Below, piece after piece: positions 22,555 to 33,380 of a DNA stretch of 64,000 bases (positions are counted from its first letter, which is position 1; every line of letters begins with the position of its first letter). The notes below the pieces were generated by a model, which ran no database searches, was not told the origin of the DNA, and saw only the letters and a list, made by a program, of their open reading frames with translations. The stretch comes from Haematobia irritans (Eukaryota > Arthropoda > Insecta > Diptera > Muscidae). The position numbers and the translations under genes are program-made. The DNA is taken from assembly GCF_050003625.1 (NCBI RefSeq), contig NC_134401.1, positions 96,760,852 through 96,824,851 on the forward strand. The letters run 5' to 3'.

Positions 22555-23010
22555 ATACTTCTTACGCCGCCCATGGAATAGTTGTGGGCTGCCGTAATGG
22601 CCGATGATCGCTTCCCGCTCGTATTTATCGATCAACACGTAAAAAACTCCAAATAATATCGGGAATATACCTTAAAGACACCTTTATAGCAGATAACATT
22701 TCGGCCGTAGATCATGGATATTTCAACATTGCAGCAACTTCGCACTCAGCAAGAATGTCTTAAAAAGAGATTCCTCGCCTCATTTCTACCAAATTTTCCC
22801 GAATTTAAGCCATTGGATTTTTGCACTTGGGGCATTTCGAAAACGAAGTTTGACACTAAAAATAACAAAGTGTCGATCATCTCAAGACGGCGCTCCAACG
22901 ACAGTGGGACAAAGTGCCACAGAACCACTTTCGGGCAGCGTGGGATGCCTTTCAAAGAACTGAAACCGATGGCTTTTTTTGTATTGCAATCTTACCCACA
23001 AAATGTCGGT
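22555..23010 (+). pseudogene. Tc1/mariner transposase remnant
   Basis: A frame beginning at ~22877 reads VDHLKTALQRQWDKVPQNHF then RAAWDAFQRTE, the typical C-terminal helix region of Tc1/mariner-superfamily transposases. Upstream, 'PNLSHWIFALG' sits at the position of the 'N-P-L-D-..-W' block, which carries the third catalytic acidic residue; that residue is not preserved. Multiple frameshifts. Same family as 15418, 45711, 49815 and 57425. Confidence 0.65.
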
Positions 23011-24370
23011 GGCAGTGAGTAAGACACCAATTACCATGCGATATTTTACATTGATACAAATGCGAGAATAAAAACACCAATAGTATATAACAATGTTCGT
23101 ATGCAGTGTCTTGCAATCTTAAACCAATCGACATCGTAACAACGCTCGGTAAACAAAAAACGAGGTTGGTACTTAAGTGTGATTCCACTCAACAACAACA
23201 ATTACTAGCAGTTGGCATTAGCTCAAAAGAATTGAGAGAGTACCAAATAAGAGAATACAAAACTGCTGAGATATGGGTAACCAATTTGTATGATTTCTTT
23301 ACTACGGTATTTTCGAGAGACCAACACTCATACTATCAAACACAGTCGTCGGTTGCATTGATTATTGGTGGTTGAATTTTTTTTTTTTTACCAATTGGTG
23401 TTTTAAGATTTTATATGTTGGTGTTTACTAAATACACTGGTCGGTTGCGGTAGATCGCATCCGTTCTCTGATGCCTTTGTTATGTTACTAATGTGAAGGC
23501 CATAATTAGTGGCAAAGGTAGCCAATTCGAACATTTCTAAAATTTTATTTCCCATAGTTTTTCCTTTTGTGTACGTTTTTAATGTCTCGCATATCGAACG
23601 CACACTGTATATATAAATAAATTTAGTTCTGAAAAACTGTTTTAATTCTCTTGTAGTGCATCTCTGGCTACTGAACTTTGCTCTTCAGAAATTTGGACTT
23701 TAACTCCACTTATTTGGTAGTTGACCAATTCACTTGCACAAATGGCTCTGACCGTGTTTATTGATTTTCATCTCTTGCTTCCATCCATTTGCTAGTTTTC
23801 TTTTCCTCGTCGAGTGTGTGTGACTGGCGCTTTGTTTTTAAACCACCATCACAAATCATCAAAAATTAATCACTACTTCTGATGTATTTTTGTTTTTCTC
23901 GTTTTCCTCTTAAGTTTGGGTTTTTTTCCACCGACGTGCTTGTTCGTTTTAATTTAGATTTACTCATTGGAATTAAAAGCCACAGAGCAATATTGTTGGT
24001 TGGTTAGCCGCGTAACATTTGCTTGGAAAATGCGAAATTAATTGCCTTGTGTTGATGGTTTTATACAAGGTTTTCGTTTTGCCCAAGAGTGTAGGATGTG
24101 CGATGAAAATGATGCTGCCTTTTGTTGTGGTATGAAATTGCTAGAATTCAATTTATTGCATACAAACTATTCTATTAATATCGAAATCAATTATAAGTTA
24201 GTTATAATTAGGGTAAGAAAGTGAAAAATCGACTTTTCAACTAATCGACTTTGTCAAATAAAAGAGGGGAAAAATCGAAAATTCGAAATCGACTTTTTGT
24301 AATTCTAAAAATCGACCAATAGTTTTTCGATGTTTTTTTAAATCGAGTCAAATCGTACAATGGACTTTTT
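23011..24370. other. Apparently single-copy DNA
   Basis: ACACCAATT near 23027 and its inverse near 23393 may be ends of an unknown element of about 380 bp, with 89-, 78- and 66-codon frames in and around it. Nothing identifies a product. The remainder (23610-24370) shows no repeat family. Confidence 0.4.
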
Positions 24371-24375
24371 ATGTT

Positions 24376-24440
24376 AGGTTAGGTTAGGAATATCAGTCCA
24401 CAGTGGTGAACTTCTCTCTTAAGCACGGTTGCTACAAAAT
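24376..24440 (-). mobile_element. SINE 3' tail fragment
   Basis: GTTAGGTTAGGTTAGG followed by 'agtccacagtggtgaacttc' and 'tctcttaa' is the reverse complement of the SINE 3' part (8175-8254), abruptly joined to the 29-bp array. Confidence 0.75.
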
Positions 24441-26545
24441 TTTCTATAGAAATGAAATTTTGACAAAATTTTCTATAGAAATACAATTTTGACAAAATTT
24501 TCTATGTAAATAAAATTTTCACAAAATTTTTTTAAGGAAAAAAATTTTTACAACTTTTTTTATGGAAATAAAATTTTGACAAAATTTTCTATAGAAATAA
24601 AATTTTGACAAAATTTTCTATAGAAATAAAGTTTTACAAAATTTTCTATAGAAATGAAATTTTGACAAAATGTTGACAAAGAAATAAAATTTTAACAAAA
24701 TCTTCTATAGAAATAAAATTTTGACCAAATTTTATATAGAAATAAAATTTTGACAAAATATTCTATAGAAATACAATTTGGACAAAATTTTCTATGTAAA
24801 TAAAATTTTCACAAAATTTTTTTAAGGAAAAAAATTTTTACAACTTTTTTTATGGAAATAAAATTTTGACAAAATTTTTTATAGAAATAAAATTTTGGAA
24901 AAATTATCTATAACAATTGTCGTTAGAAATAAAATTTTGCAAATAATTAATTATTTATTTATTTCTATAGAATAAAATATTGGCAAAATTTTCTATAGAA
25001 ATAAAATTTTGATAAAAATTTCTATAAAAAAAATTTTGACAAAATTTTCTATAACACAGAAATAAAATGTTAACAAAATTTTCCATAGGAATAAAATTTT
25101 GATAATATTTAATATTAAGTTTTGAATAATTTTCTATGGAAATAAAATTTGACAAAATTTTTTATCGAAATAAAATTATGACAAAATTTTTTATAGAAAT
25201 AAAATTTTGACAAATTTTTTTGTAGAAATAAAATTTGAAAATTTTCTATAGAAATAAAATTTTGAAAAGAATTATTTATCTATTTATTTTTTTTTATAGA
25301 ATAAAATGTTGCAAAATTTCCTACGTTACGTTGGCAAAATTTTAAAAAGAATTTCTAAAGAAATAAAATTTTGAAAAAAAAATTTATAGAAATAAAATTT
25401 TAATAAAATTTTCTATAGCAATACAATTTTTACAATTTTCTATTTTTCTATAGAAATAAAATTTTCATAAAATTTTCTATATAAATAAAATTTTCACAAA
25501 ATTTTCTATAGAAATAGAATTTTCACAAAATTGTTTATGAAAATAAATTTTCTCAAATTTTTTATGGAAATAAAATTGTGACAAAATTTTTTATAGAAAT
25601 AAAATTTTGGAAAAAATACCTATAACAATTTTCTATAGAAATAAAATTTTGAAAATAATTATTTATTTATTTATTTCTATAGAATAAAATATTGGCAAAA
25701 TTTTTATAGAAATAAAATTTTGACAAAATTTTCTATGGAAATACAATTTTTACAACATTTTCAATGGAAATAAAATTTGACAAAATGTTTTATCGAAATA
25801 AAATTGTGACAAAATTTTTTATGGAAATAAAATTTTGACAAATTTTTTTGTAGAAATAAAATTTTCTATTGAAATAAAATTTTGAAAAAAAATAATTTAT
25901 TTATTTAGTTTTTTCTATAGAATAATATGTTAGCAAAATTTTCTATAGAAATAAATTTTTGAAAAAAAAAATTTTATAGAAATAAAATTTTGATTAGATT
26001 TTCTATAGTAATACAATTTTGACAAAATTTTCTATGGTAATAAAATTTTGACAAAATTTTCTATAGTAATAAAATTTTTACAAAATTTTCTAAGTAATAA
26101 AATTTTAACATAATTTTCTATGGAAATAAAATTTTGACAAAATTGCTATAGAAATAAAAGTTTGACAAAATTTCGTTTAGAAATAAAATTTTGACAAAAT
26201 TTTTTATATAAATAAAATTTTGACAAAATTTTCTATAGAATTAAAATTTTGACAAAATTTTCTATAGAAATAAAATTTTCATAAAATTTTCTTTGGAAAT
26301 AAAATTTGACAAATTTTTTTATAGAAATAAAATTTTGACAAAATTTTTTATAGAAATAAATTGTTGACAATTTTTACTATAGAAAAGTTGACCAAATTTT
26401 CTATATAAATAATATTTTGACAAAATTTTCTATAGTAACAAGATTTTGGAAAATTTTTTATAGAAATAAAATTTTGACAAAATTTCGTATAGAAATAAAA
26501 TGTTGGCAAAATTTTCTAAAGAAAAAAATTTTACTTTTTTGAAAA
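24433..26545 (-). repeat. 29-bp minisatellite array, ~2.1 kb
   Basis: Minus-orientation units with many indels. Higher-order structure is visible: a distinctive stretch around TCTATGTAAATAAAATTTTC at 24501 recurs at 24791 (offset 290 = 10 units). A 'tatttatttatttctatagaat' variant recurs near 24950, 25275, 25665 and 25905. Confidence 0.95.
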
Positions 26546-26595
26546 AAATTTAATTTTGGGAATGCATTAAAAATCATAAAACAATATAAAAAAAA

Positions 26596-28213
26596 GTAAG
26601 GAAAGTCTAAAGTCGGGCGGGGCCGACTATATTATATCCTGCACCACTTTGTAGATCTACATTTTCGATACCATATCACATCCGTCAAATATGTTGGGGG
26701 CTATATATAAATGTTTGTCCCAAATACATACATTTAAATATCACTCGATCTGGACAGAATTTGATAGACTTCTACAAAATCTATAGACTCAAAATTTAAG
26801 TCGGCTAATCCATTAGGGTGGAACACAATGTTAGTAAAAAAAAATATGGGACACATTTAAATCTGAAGCAATTTTAAGGAAACTTCGCAAAAGTTTATTG
26901 ATGATTTATCGCTCGATATAGATGTATTAGAAGTTTAGGAAAATTAGAGTCATTTTTAAAACTTTTCGACTGAGCAGTGGCGATTTTACGAGGAAAATGT
27001 TGGTATTTTGACCATTTTTGTCGAAATCAGAAAAACATATATATGGGAGCTATATCTAAATCTGAACCGATTTCAACCAAATTTGGCACGCATAGCAACA
27101 ATGCTAATTCTACTCCCTGTGCAAAATTTCAACTATATCAGAGTTAAAAATTGGCCTCTGTGGTCATATGAGTGTAAATCGGGCGAAAGCTATATATGGG
27201 AGATATTGGCACGCATAGCTACAATGCTAATTCTCTTCCCTGTGCAAAATTTCAACTAAATCGGAGCAAAAATTGGCCTCTGTGGTCATATGAGTGTAAA
27301 TCGGCCGAAAGCTATATATTGGAGCTATATCTAACTCTGAACCGATTTGAACCAAATTTGGCACGCATAGCTACAATGCTAATTCTACTCCCTGTGCAAA
27401 ATATCAACTAAATCGGAGCAAAAAATTGGCCTCTGTGGCATATCGGCCGAAAGCTATATATTGGAGCTATATCTAAATCTGAACCGATTTCAACCAAATT
27501 TGGCACGCATAGCAACAATGCTAATTCTACTCCCTGTGCAAAATTTGAACCAAATTGGGGGTAAAACTCTGGCTTCTGGGACCGTATTAGTCCATATCGG
27601 ACGAAAGATATATATGGGAGCCATATCTAAATCTGAACCGATTTCAATAAAATTTGGCACACTTGACTATAGTGCTAATTGGTCTTCTTGTGCAAAATTT
27701 TAGGCTCCCATATATATCTTTCGTCCATATCGGACGAAAGATATATATGGGAGCTATATCTAAATCTGAACCGATTTCAATAAAATTTGGCACACTTGAC
27801 TATAGTGCTAATTTTTCTTCTTGTGCAAAATTTTAGGCAAATTAGGGTAAAACTCTGGCTTCTGGGGCCATCTAAGTCCATATCGGGCAAAATATATATA
27901 TGGGAGCTATATCTAAATCCAATATATGGGAGCTAAAATTTCTTCCAAAATCAATAGGGATCTATTCTGAGCCAAAACACATACTTATGCTAAATTTGAA
28001 GTCGATTGCACTAAAACTGCGACCTAGACTTTGATTACAAAAATGTGTTCACGGACAGACGGACAGACGGACATCGCTATATCGACTCAGGAGCCCACCC
28101 TGAGCATTTTTGCCAAAGACACCATGTGTCTATCTCGTCTCCTTCTGGGTGTTGCAAACATATGCACTAACTTATAATACCCTGTTCCACAGTGTGGAGC
28201 AGGGTATACTTAT
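26596..28213 (+). mobile_element. DINE-like family B, complete copy
   Basis: Head AGTAAGGAAAGTCTAAAGTC at ~26597, subterminal arm TTATATCCTGCACCAC, internal units ('ggagctatatctaaatctga', 'ttggcacgcatagcaacaat') with deletions and a local duplication near 27700-27790. Core GGACAGACGGACAGACGGAC at ~28052 and terminal hairpin TACCCTGTTCCAC...GTGGAGCAGGGTA (28179-28207). No coding capacity; short frames reflect the repeats. Confidence 0.85.
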
Positions 28214-28227
28214 TTATTGGGAAAAAT

Positions 28228-28447
28228 ATGACAACATTTTTTGATTCACATCCAAAACACTGAAGTGGATGACACTTTAAGAAGCGATTCAAAGTCAGTG
28301 CAACATCTGCTGCAATGGTAGACATCTGTTCTATGACAAGCCCATGTTAAATTCATCGTTGCATCGCGCCAATTTTGTACAACTTCCGGATCCAAAGAAC
28401 AACATTTTCACTACATTTTTGGTGACCCTGTTTTTTGCTGGGATGAT
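28228..28447 (+). mobile_element. MITE family F, copy 3 (one half)
   Basis: Shares 'ctatgacaagcccatgtta' and 'ccggatccaaagaacaacat' with other F copies and ends TTTTTTGCTGGGA. The other half is missing. Confidence 0.7.
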
Positions 28448-29785
28448 ATAGAAAGAACATTTTAAGTTGGATGGCGTATCTTTGTCTTGAAGTTACTACC
28501 GGAATCCTTAAGTAAAGGTCAAACTCTATTGAACCAGGATCTCAAATTTTGCTCCGTAAGTTTATGGGTTTAAACCACTGTTCGTTATCCATTGTCCAGA
28601 ATATGTCATAATAAAGCAATCATTATATTTCTTCGCCAACTAACTCAGGGTTTCAATTTTCATTATGAATGTCCATTAGTCGTGGAAACGGGAGGGGGTG
28701 GTAGAAATTAATGGCGACTTTCAATTGCGGTGAACCACCACAAAACAAGACCGCAATTACGCACTTGATGGTGAATAAAGAGCACTTGGGATTCAATGCC
28801 CCATGAACTTATTCAACAACCAAGTGACTCGACAAAAAGGGGACTTTGGCGTGCACATAAGTTCTTGCTACTTTGTTCAAAAAGGCGAGATATGCTGAGA
28901 GAATTCATTTGAAAAATTAAATCATCTGGGGAAGCAATACAAGGAAGGACATTTTTAATTGTTATTCCATTGGATGTTTGTTTGTAGCATTTTATTTTTC
29001 CCCATTAAATCAAGGACATAGTGAAAGTAAATCAATCTAGAAATATAGAAGAAAGTTTACTTTAGATTGTGATAACATGAAACTAATTAAAATTGTCATA
29101 GTCTTCGTTTATGTAGCATTTCATTCCATAACATCGATGGACTCGCATCTATCATTCGATGCAGTAGAGATTGTTTTCTCTATTAAATTTTTGTGTTGTT
29201 GTTATTTTAAAGTGCATTTCAGTGTACTGGTAGCAATGATTGAAATGTTTGATAAATAACTCGGTGGTTGTGAATGCAATCACATGTCTGGGTCAATTTA
29301 TTGTCACATTGAAATCCATTTTCGATGGGATTTTTCCACTTGCATATCTATATTATTTGCCAATGTTTGTGGTAATTGCGTTTATTTATTATGATCCGAG
29401 AACTTGTCTTTTGTTTGTATACTCGCTAAGGTCGTTGCATTTATAGACGCACTGGAATGGTAGCTTATATAAATGTTGCAAAAGATTTAATTGTACAATT
29501 GATTGTTGTACAATAAAATAGGTCAGTGTGAAGTTCTTATAAAAAAGAATCCAATCAAATGGAATATGACCGTAATAGTCTTTTTTCCATATACATAGAT
29601 CAAGGTATAATATAGGGTAGGGCAAGGTACACATAAACTTTGATTTGTTTAAAAATATCTTAAAATTTTATAAACCAACCATTAATCTAGTCCCGTCCGT
29701 CTGTCCGTGCGACATTTCATTTATTGTCTGATGGCTAGATACACTGAAAATATGCAAAATGTTTTATGGAAAAAAATTAATTACA
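28448..29785. other. Apparently single-copy DNA
   Basis: No repeat family and no supportable exon. Short hydrophobic frames at 29077-29446 have no identifiable domain. Confidence 0.45.
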
Positions 29786-29968
29786 CTTATTAAACAAGTA
29801 TATACGGCCGTAAGTTCGGCCAGGTCGAACTATGGATTGCGTAGAAACTTCTACGAAAGACTGTCATTCACAATTGAATTACTTGGGTTGTGGTATCTTA
29901 AAACTTCTTAACATCGTTTTCTAAATTGTGAGTTAGTCTATACGTGGTATATATTAGACAAAAAAGGT
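29786..29968 (+). mobile_element. DINE-like family A, 5' head
   Basis: Starts ACAAGTATATACGGCCGTAA and continues with the standard head ('ggattgcgtagaaacttcta', 'attacttgggttgtggtatc'). It is interrupted at 29969 by a MITE and continues from 30222. Confidence 0.85.
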
Positions 29969-30221
29969 ACACGCAGAGAAGGAATATGATCACCCCAACC
30001 CTGTTCCAAGAGCAAAATGTTACTTTTTCATGGAAAACATGTGGCATGTTTGTCGAAACCATGTTCTTTTCTCGGAAATTATGTATCTGATTTCGGAAAA
30101 CATGTTATGTTTGACGAGAAAAGAATATTTTTGCGACAAAAATGCTACAGGGTCGCTGTGAAAAAGTAACATGGTGCTCTCGAAACAGGTTTGAAGTGAT
30201 CATAATCCTTCTCTGGGTGTA
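29969..30221. mobile_element. MITE with ~60-bp inverted ends, nested in family A
   Basis: The left end (ACACGCAGAGAAGGAATATG, then 'atcacccc..ccctgttcc') and right end (inverse of ACACCCAGAGAAGGATTATG, then 'atcacttc..cctgtttcg') are inverted over about 60 bp, out to 'gttactttttca'. Non-coding, 253 bp. Superfamily unknown. Confidence 0.8.
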
Positions 30222-31450
30222 TGTATATGTAAGTCTACAAATAATTACGAATCGATAGGCATGGTTGTTAACGGCCATATAATAGCACAATGTACCAAAT
30301 TTCAACTGACTCGGATGAAATTTGTTCCTCCAAGAGGCTCCAAAACTAAATCTCGGGATCAGTTTATATGGGGGCTATATATGATTATGGAGTGATATGG
30401 ACCTCTTTTGGCATAGTTGTTAAATATCATATACTACCACCATGTACCAAATTTCAACCAGATCGGATGAATTTTGCTTCTCCAAAAGGCCGGAGGTCAA
30501 CTCTGGGGTTCGGTTTATATGGGGGCTATATATAATTATGGACTGATATGAATCTATTCCTGCATGGTTGTTGGATACCATATACTAACATCACACACCA
30601 AATTTCAACCGAATCGGATGGATTTTGCCCTTCCAAGGGGCTCCGGAAGTCAAATCTGGGGATTGGTTTGTATGGAGGCTATATATAATTATGGACCGAT
30701 GTGGACCAATTTTTGTATGGGTGTTTGAGGCCCTATATTAACACCACGTTCCAAATTTCAACTGAATCATATGAATTTTGGTCTTCCAAAAAGCTCCGGA
30801 GGTCAAATCTGGTGATCGGTTTATATGGGGGCTATATATAATTATCGACCGATGTGGATCAATTTTTGCATGGTCATTAGAGACGATATGCTAACATCAT
30901 GTACCAAATTTCAGCCGGATCGGATGAAATTTGCTTCTCTTAGAGGCTCCTCAAGCCAAATCGGGGGATCGGTTTATATGGGGGCTATATATAATTATTG
31001 ACCGATGTGTATCAATTTTTATATAGTTATTTGAGACCATATACTTACACCACGTACCAAATTTCAGCCGAATCGGATGAAATTTGCTTCTCTTAGAGGC
31101 TCCGCAAGCCAAATGAGGGATTGGTTTATATGGGGGCTATATATAATTATTGACCGATATGTACCAATTTTTTATAGTTATTTTAGACCATATACTTACA
31201 CCATGTACCACATTTCAGCCGGATCGGATGGAATTTGCTTCTCTTAGAGGCTCTACACACGAAATCGGGAGATCGGTTTATATTGGGGCTATATATAATT
31301 ATGGACTGATTCCTACATGTTTGTTGGATAACTTAAACCTGCATGGTTGTTGGATAACTTATACCAATATCACGTACCAAATTTTAACCGAATCGGATGA
31401 ATTTTGCTCTTGGAAAGTTACATTTATCCATTAAAGTTAAAATTATCCAT
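30222..31450 (+). mobile_element. DINE-like family A, internal 153-bp array
   Basis: The landmark GATCGGTTTA (or variant) occurs at 30357, 30508, 30661, 30814, 30967, 31119 and 31271: steps of 151, 153, 153, 153, 152 and 152 bp. The array ends near 31420, where another element follows. Confidence 0.93.
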
Positions 31451-31454
31451 TAAA

Positions 31455-32035
31455 CAAGTAAGTAAAGTGGAAAGTCGGGCGGGGCCGGCTGTATCATACC
31501 CTAAACCACCCTTACTGAATTAGTAAACATAAGCATTTGTGGGGTAACATTGATATAGCTATGGGATATAAACCGTGGTTGCATATTTAAGAAAATTAAG
31601 GGGTACATGTTTATGGGTGCTTTGTATCAATCTGACAATAGCTCATAATCAGTGTTGCCAGGGAAAATGTTCGGTTTACCATACAAGGACAAGACAAGTT
31701 CCCTACTTTCCCAAACAATTTTACCAAGTATATTTTTCGTTAAATTAAAAAAAAAAAAAATACAAAACAAAAATGGTTCTAAGTACTTTATTATCTTGAA
31801 ACATGAATATGCAACGTGTTCCGAATAGCTTCCGAATTTCATCAAAATCGGTTAATAATTGCGACCGGGATCCTGCGAACAACAAATACATGACAGACGG
31901 ACACCAAGCGCTAGATCGACTCAGGAGGCGATTTTGAGTCGATCGGTATATATTTTATGGGGTCTTAAATCAATATTTCTGGTAGGCACATTTTTTGGCA
32001 AATCAAAGTTATTATACCCTGGTTTCGGGTATAAA
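31455..32035 (+). mobile_element. DINE-like family B variant nested in family A
   Basis: Head ACAAGTAAGTAAAGTGGAAA with GTCGGGCGGGGCC at ~31476, no 153-bp array, a short tail ('atgacagacggacaccaag'), and terminal hairpin ATACCCTGG..TTCGGGTAT (~32014-32032). Family A tail sequence follows immediately. An unrelated segment at 31645-31805 is inserted inside. Confidence 0.7.
31645..31805 (-). repeat. Repeat K, copy 1
   Basis: On the minus strand this matches 57240-57425: 'gttcggtttacc', 'caaggacaa', 'gggaacttgtc'-like words and a 'ttttgttttgta' tract. Only two copies seen; nature unknown. Confidence 0.5.
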
Positions 32036-32195
32036 AACTGTCCAACGATAAAAACAATTTGTTCCAAGTTGATAGCCGATAAATTCTTTCGTTTGGAAGT
32101 AAGCGTGATTGCAGCAAATTGACCGCCGGGCATCGCTAAATCGACTCAGTAGTTCACCACTACCCAGAATATATATAATTTATGGTATCGTATGT
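32036..32195 (+). mobile_element. DINE-like family A, 3' tail (decayed)
   Basis: 'caagttgatagccgataaat', 'ctaaatcgactcagtagttc', 'cagaatatatataatttatg' follow the family A tail order. The terminal hairpin is lost. Confidence 0.6.
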
Positions 32196-32879
32196 ATACT
32201 GGTTAAAAATATTTTATATTTTTATTATTATCCTGAGATGTAGCATTTCCTAATTAAATGACAAACATGTCGTTCCCTTTTTCTCGTTATTTTATCACTC
32301 GATTAATTAACATTCACCTTCAATAAATTTAATTTTTATAATTGGTTTCCCGTAATTGAGTCGTTAGTCCAAAACATGAAAGCAAGTGGAATTTTTTGTC
32401 AATTATTTCACTTGTAACATAATCAACTGTTACTTAGAACAAATTTATTGTCATTGCCTTTAATGAAACATCTTTGGTAACAAGCAATAAATAATAATGA
32501 AATCCAAGAACAAGTAATAGGCATTATGGCTTTGTAATGAATTACGATACTGTAGACCCAAGAAACAAAAAAAAAACTTCTTTAAGCCAAACAAGGAAAA
32601 AGTTTCCAAAACAAATTCAATTTATCACACCTGTGGCAACAACAAAAAGTGATAATTTGTATGAAATTTATATACCTAGTAGGGTGTGGGTATGAAATCT
32701 AAGATTCTTCTATAGGAAAACTTTACTACTTTAAACATAGAGCTAAAAAATATTTAAAATCCGTAACATATTCAACACCTATCTTCTCTTCGAGGATTCA
32801 TCGCTATATTTTTCATTTTGATGCCATTTTATGCATTATACACCACCATAGAATGATGTTTAGATATGATAACTTTGTC
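32196..32879. other. Sequence without recognised features
   Basis: AT-rich, no repeat family or exon supported. Confidence 0.4.
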
Positions 32880-33369
32880 TATATCGGATTTATGACTATC
32901 TCTATATATATAATATGTAAAATCCAAACTAACATAGTTTATTTGTTTGTTTGTATGTTCCGGGTAAGCTCAAAAACGGCTGAATCGATTTGTTTGAAAC
33001 TTTCATAGATCGTACAGTGTGATCATGTGATGAAAATATGGTACCACCGATTTACTTGAAATTTACTTTTGGAAGGTCAAGAAGTTAATATGGGGTTCCC
33101 GACTTTTTAATATTTCAATGGAGAGGGGACTTCCTCCTTCAGCGACCATAGTTGTCCGATTTGCTTGAAATTTTCAGGGATTGTTGGGGTTGACATTTCG
33201 GCAAAGATCCGCTACCTTAGTTTTCAATATTTTGTCGGTGAGGGGGATCTCCCCTTTGACTGACTTTGTTTTAAGTACTTTGAACAAATTAAACATTTCC
33301 TTAATCTAAATTTGTCCATAAAGCTCGATTAATAATTGTAAAATTAGATATAATGCATTTGGACGTTAA
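32880..33369. repeat. Repeat J, left part, split by the LINE
   Basis: Contains 'tgtttgtttgtatgttccgg', 'aaaacggctgaatcgatttg' and units starting 'ccgatttacttgaaattta', which continue after the LINE at 36185. This is an older repeat into which the LINE inserted. Confidence 0.6.
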
Positions 33370-33380
33370 TTGTCAGTTTC
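33370..33380. repeat. LINE target-site duplication, left
   Basis: TTGTCAGTTTC, matched with one difference by TTGCCAGTTTC at 36174-36184. Confidence 0.75.

Noticed and set aside
23011..23400. Possible element with ACACCAATT inverted ends and an 89-codon frame
   Set aside because: The inverted match is short, no second copy occurs in the window and the frame has no recognisable domain; not enough to call.
24433..26545. CRISPR-like regularity of the 29-bp repeats
   Set aside because: The units are directly adjacent with no unique spacers and lie in an insect-type genome; this is a minisatellite.
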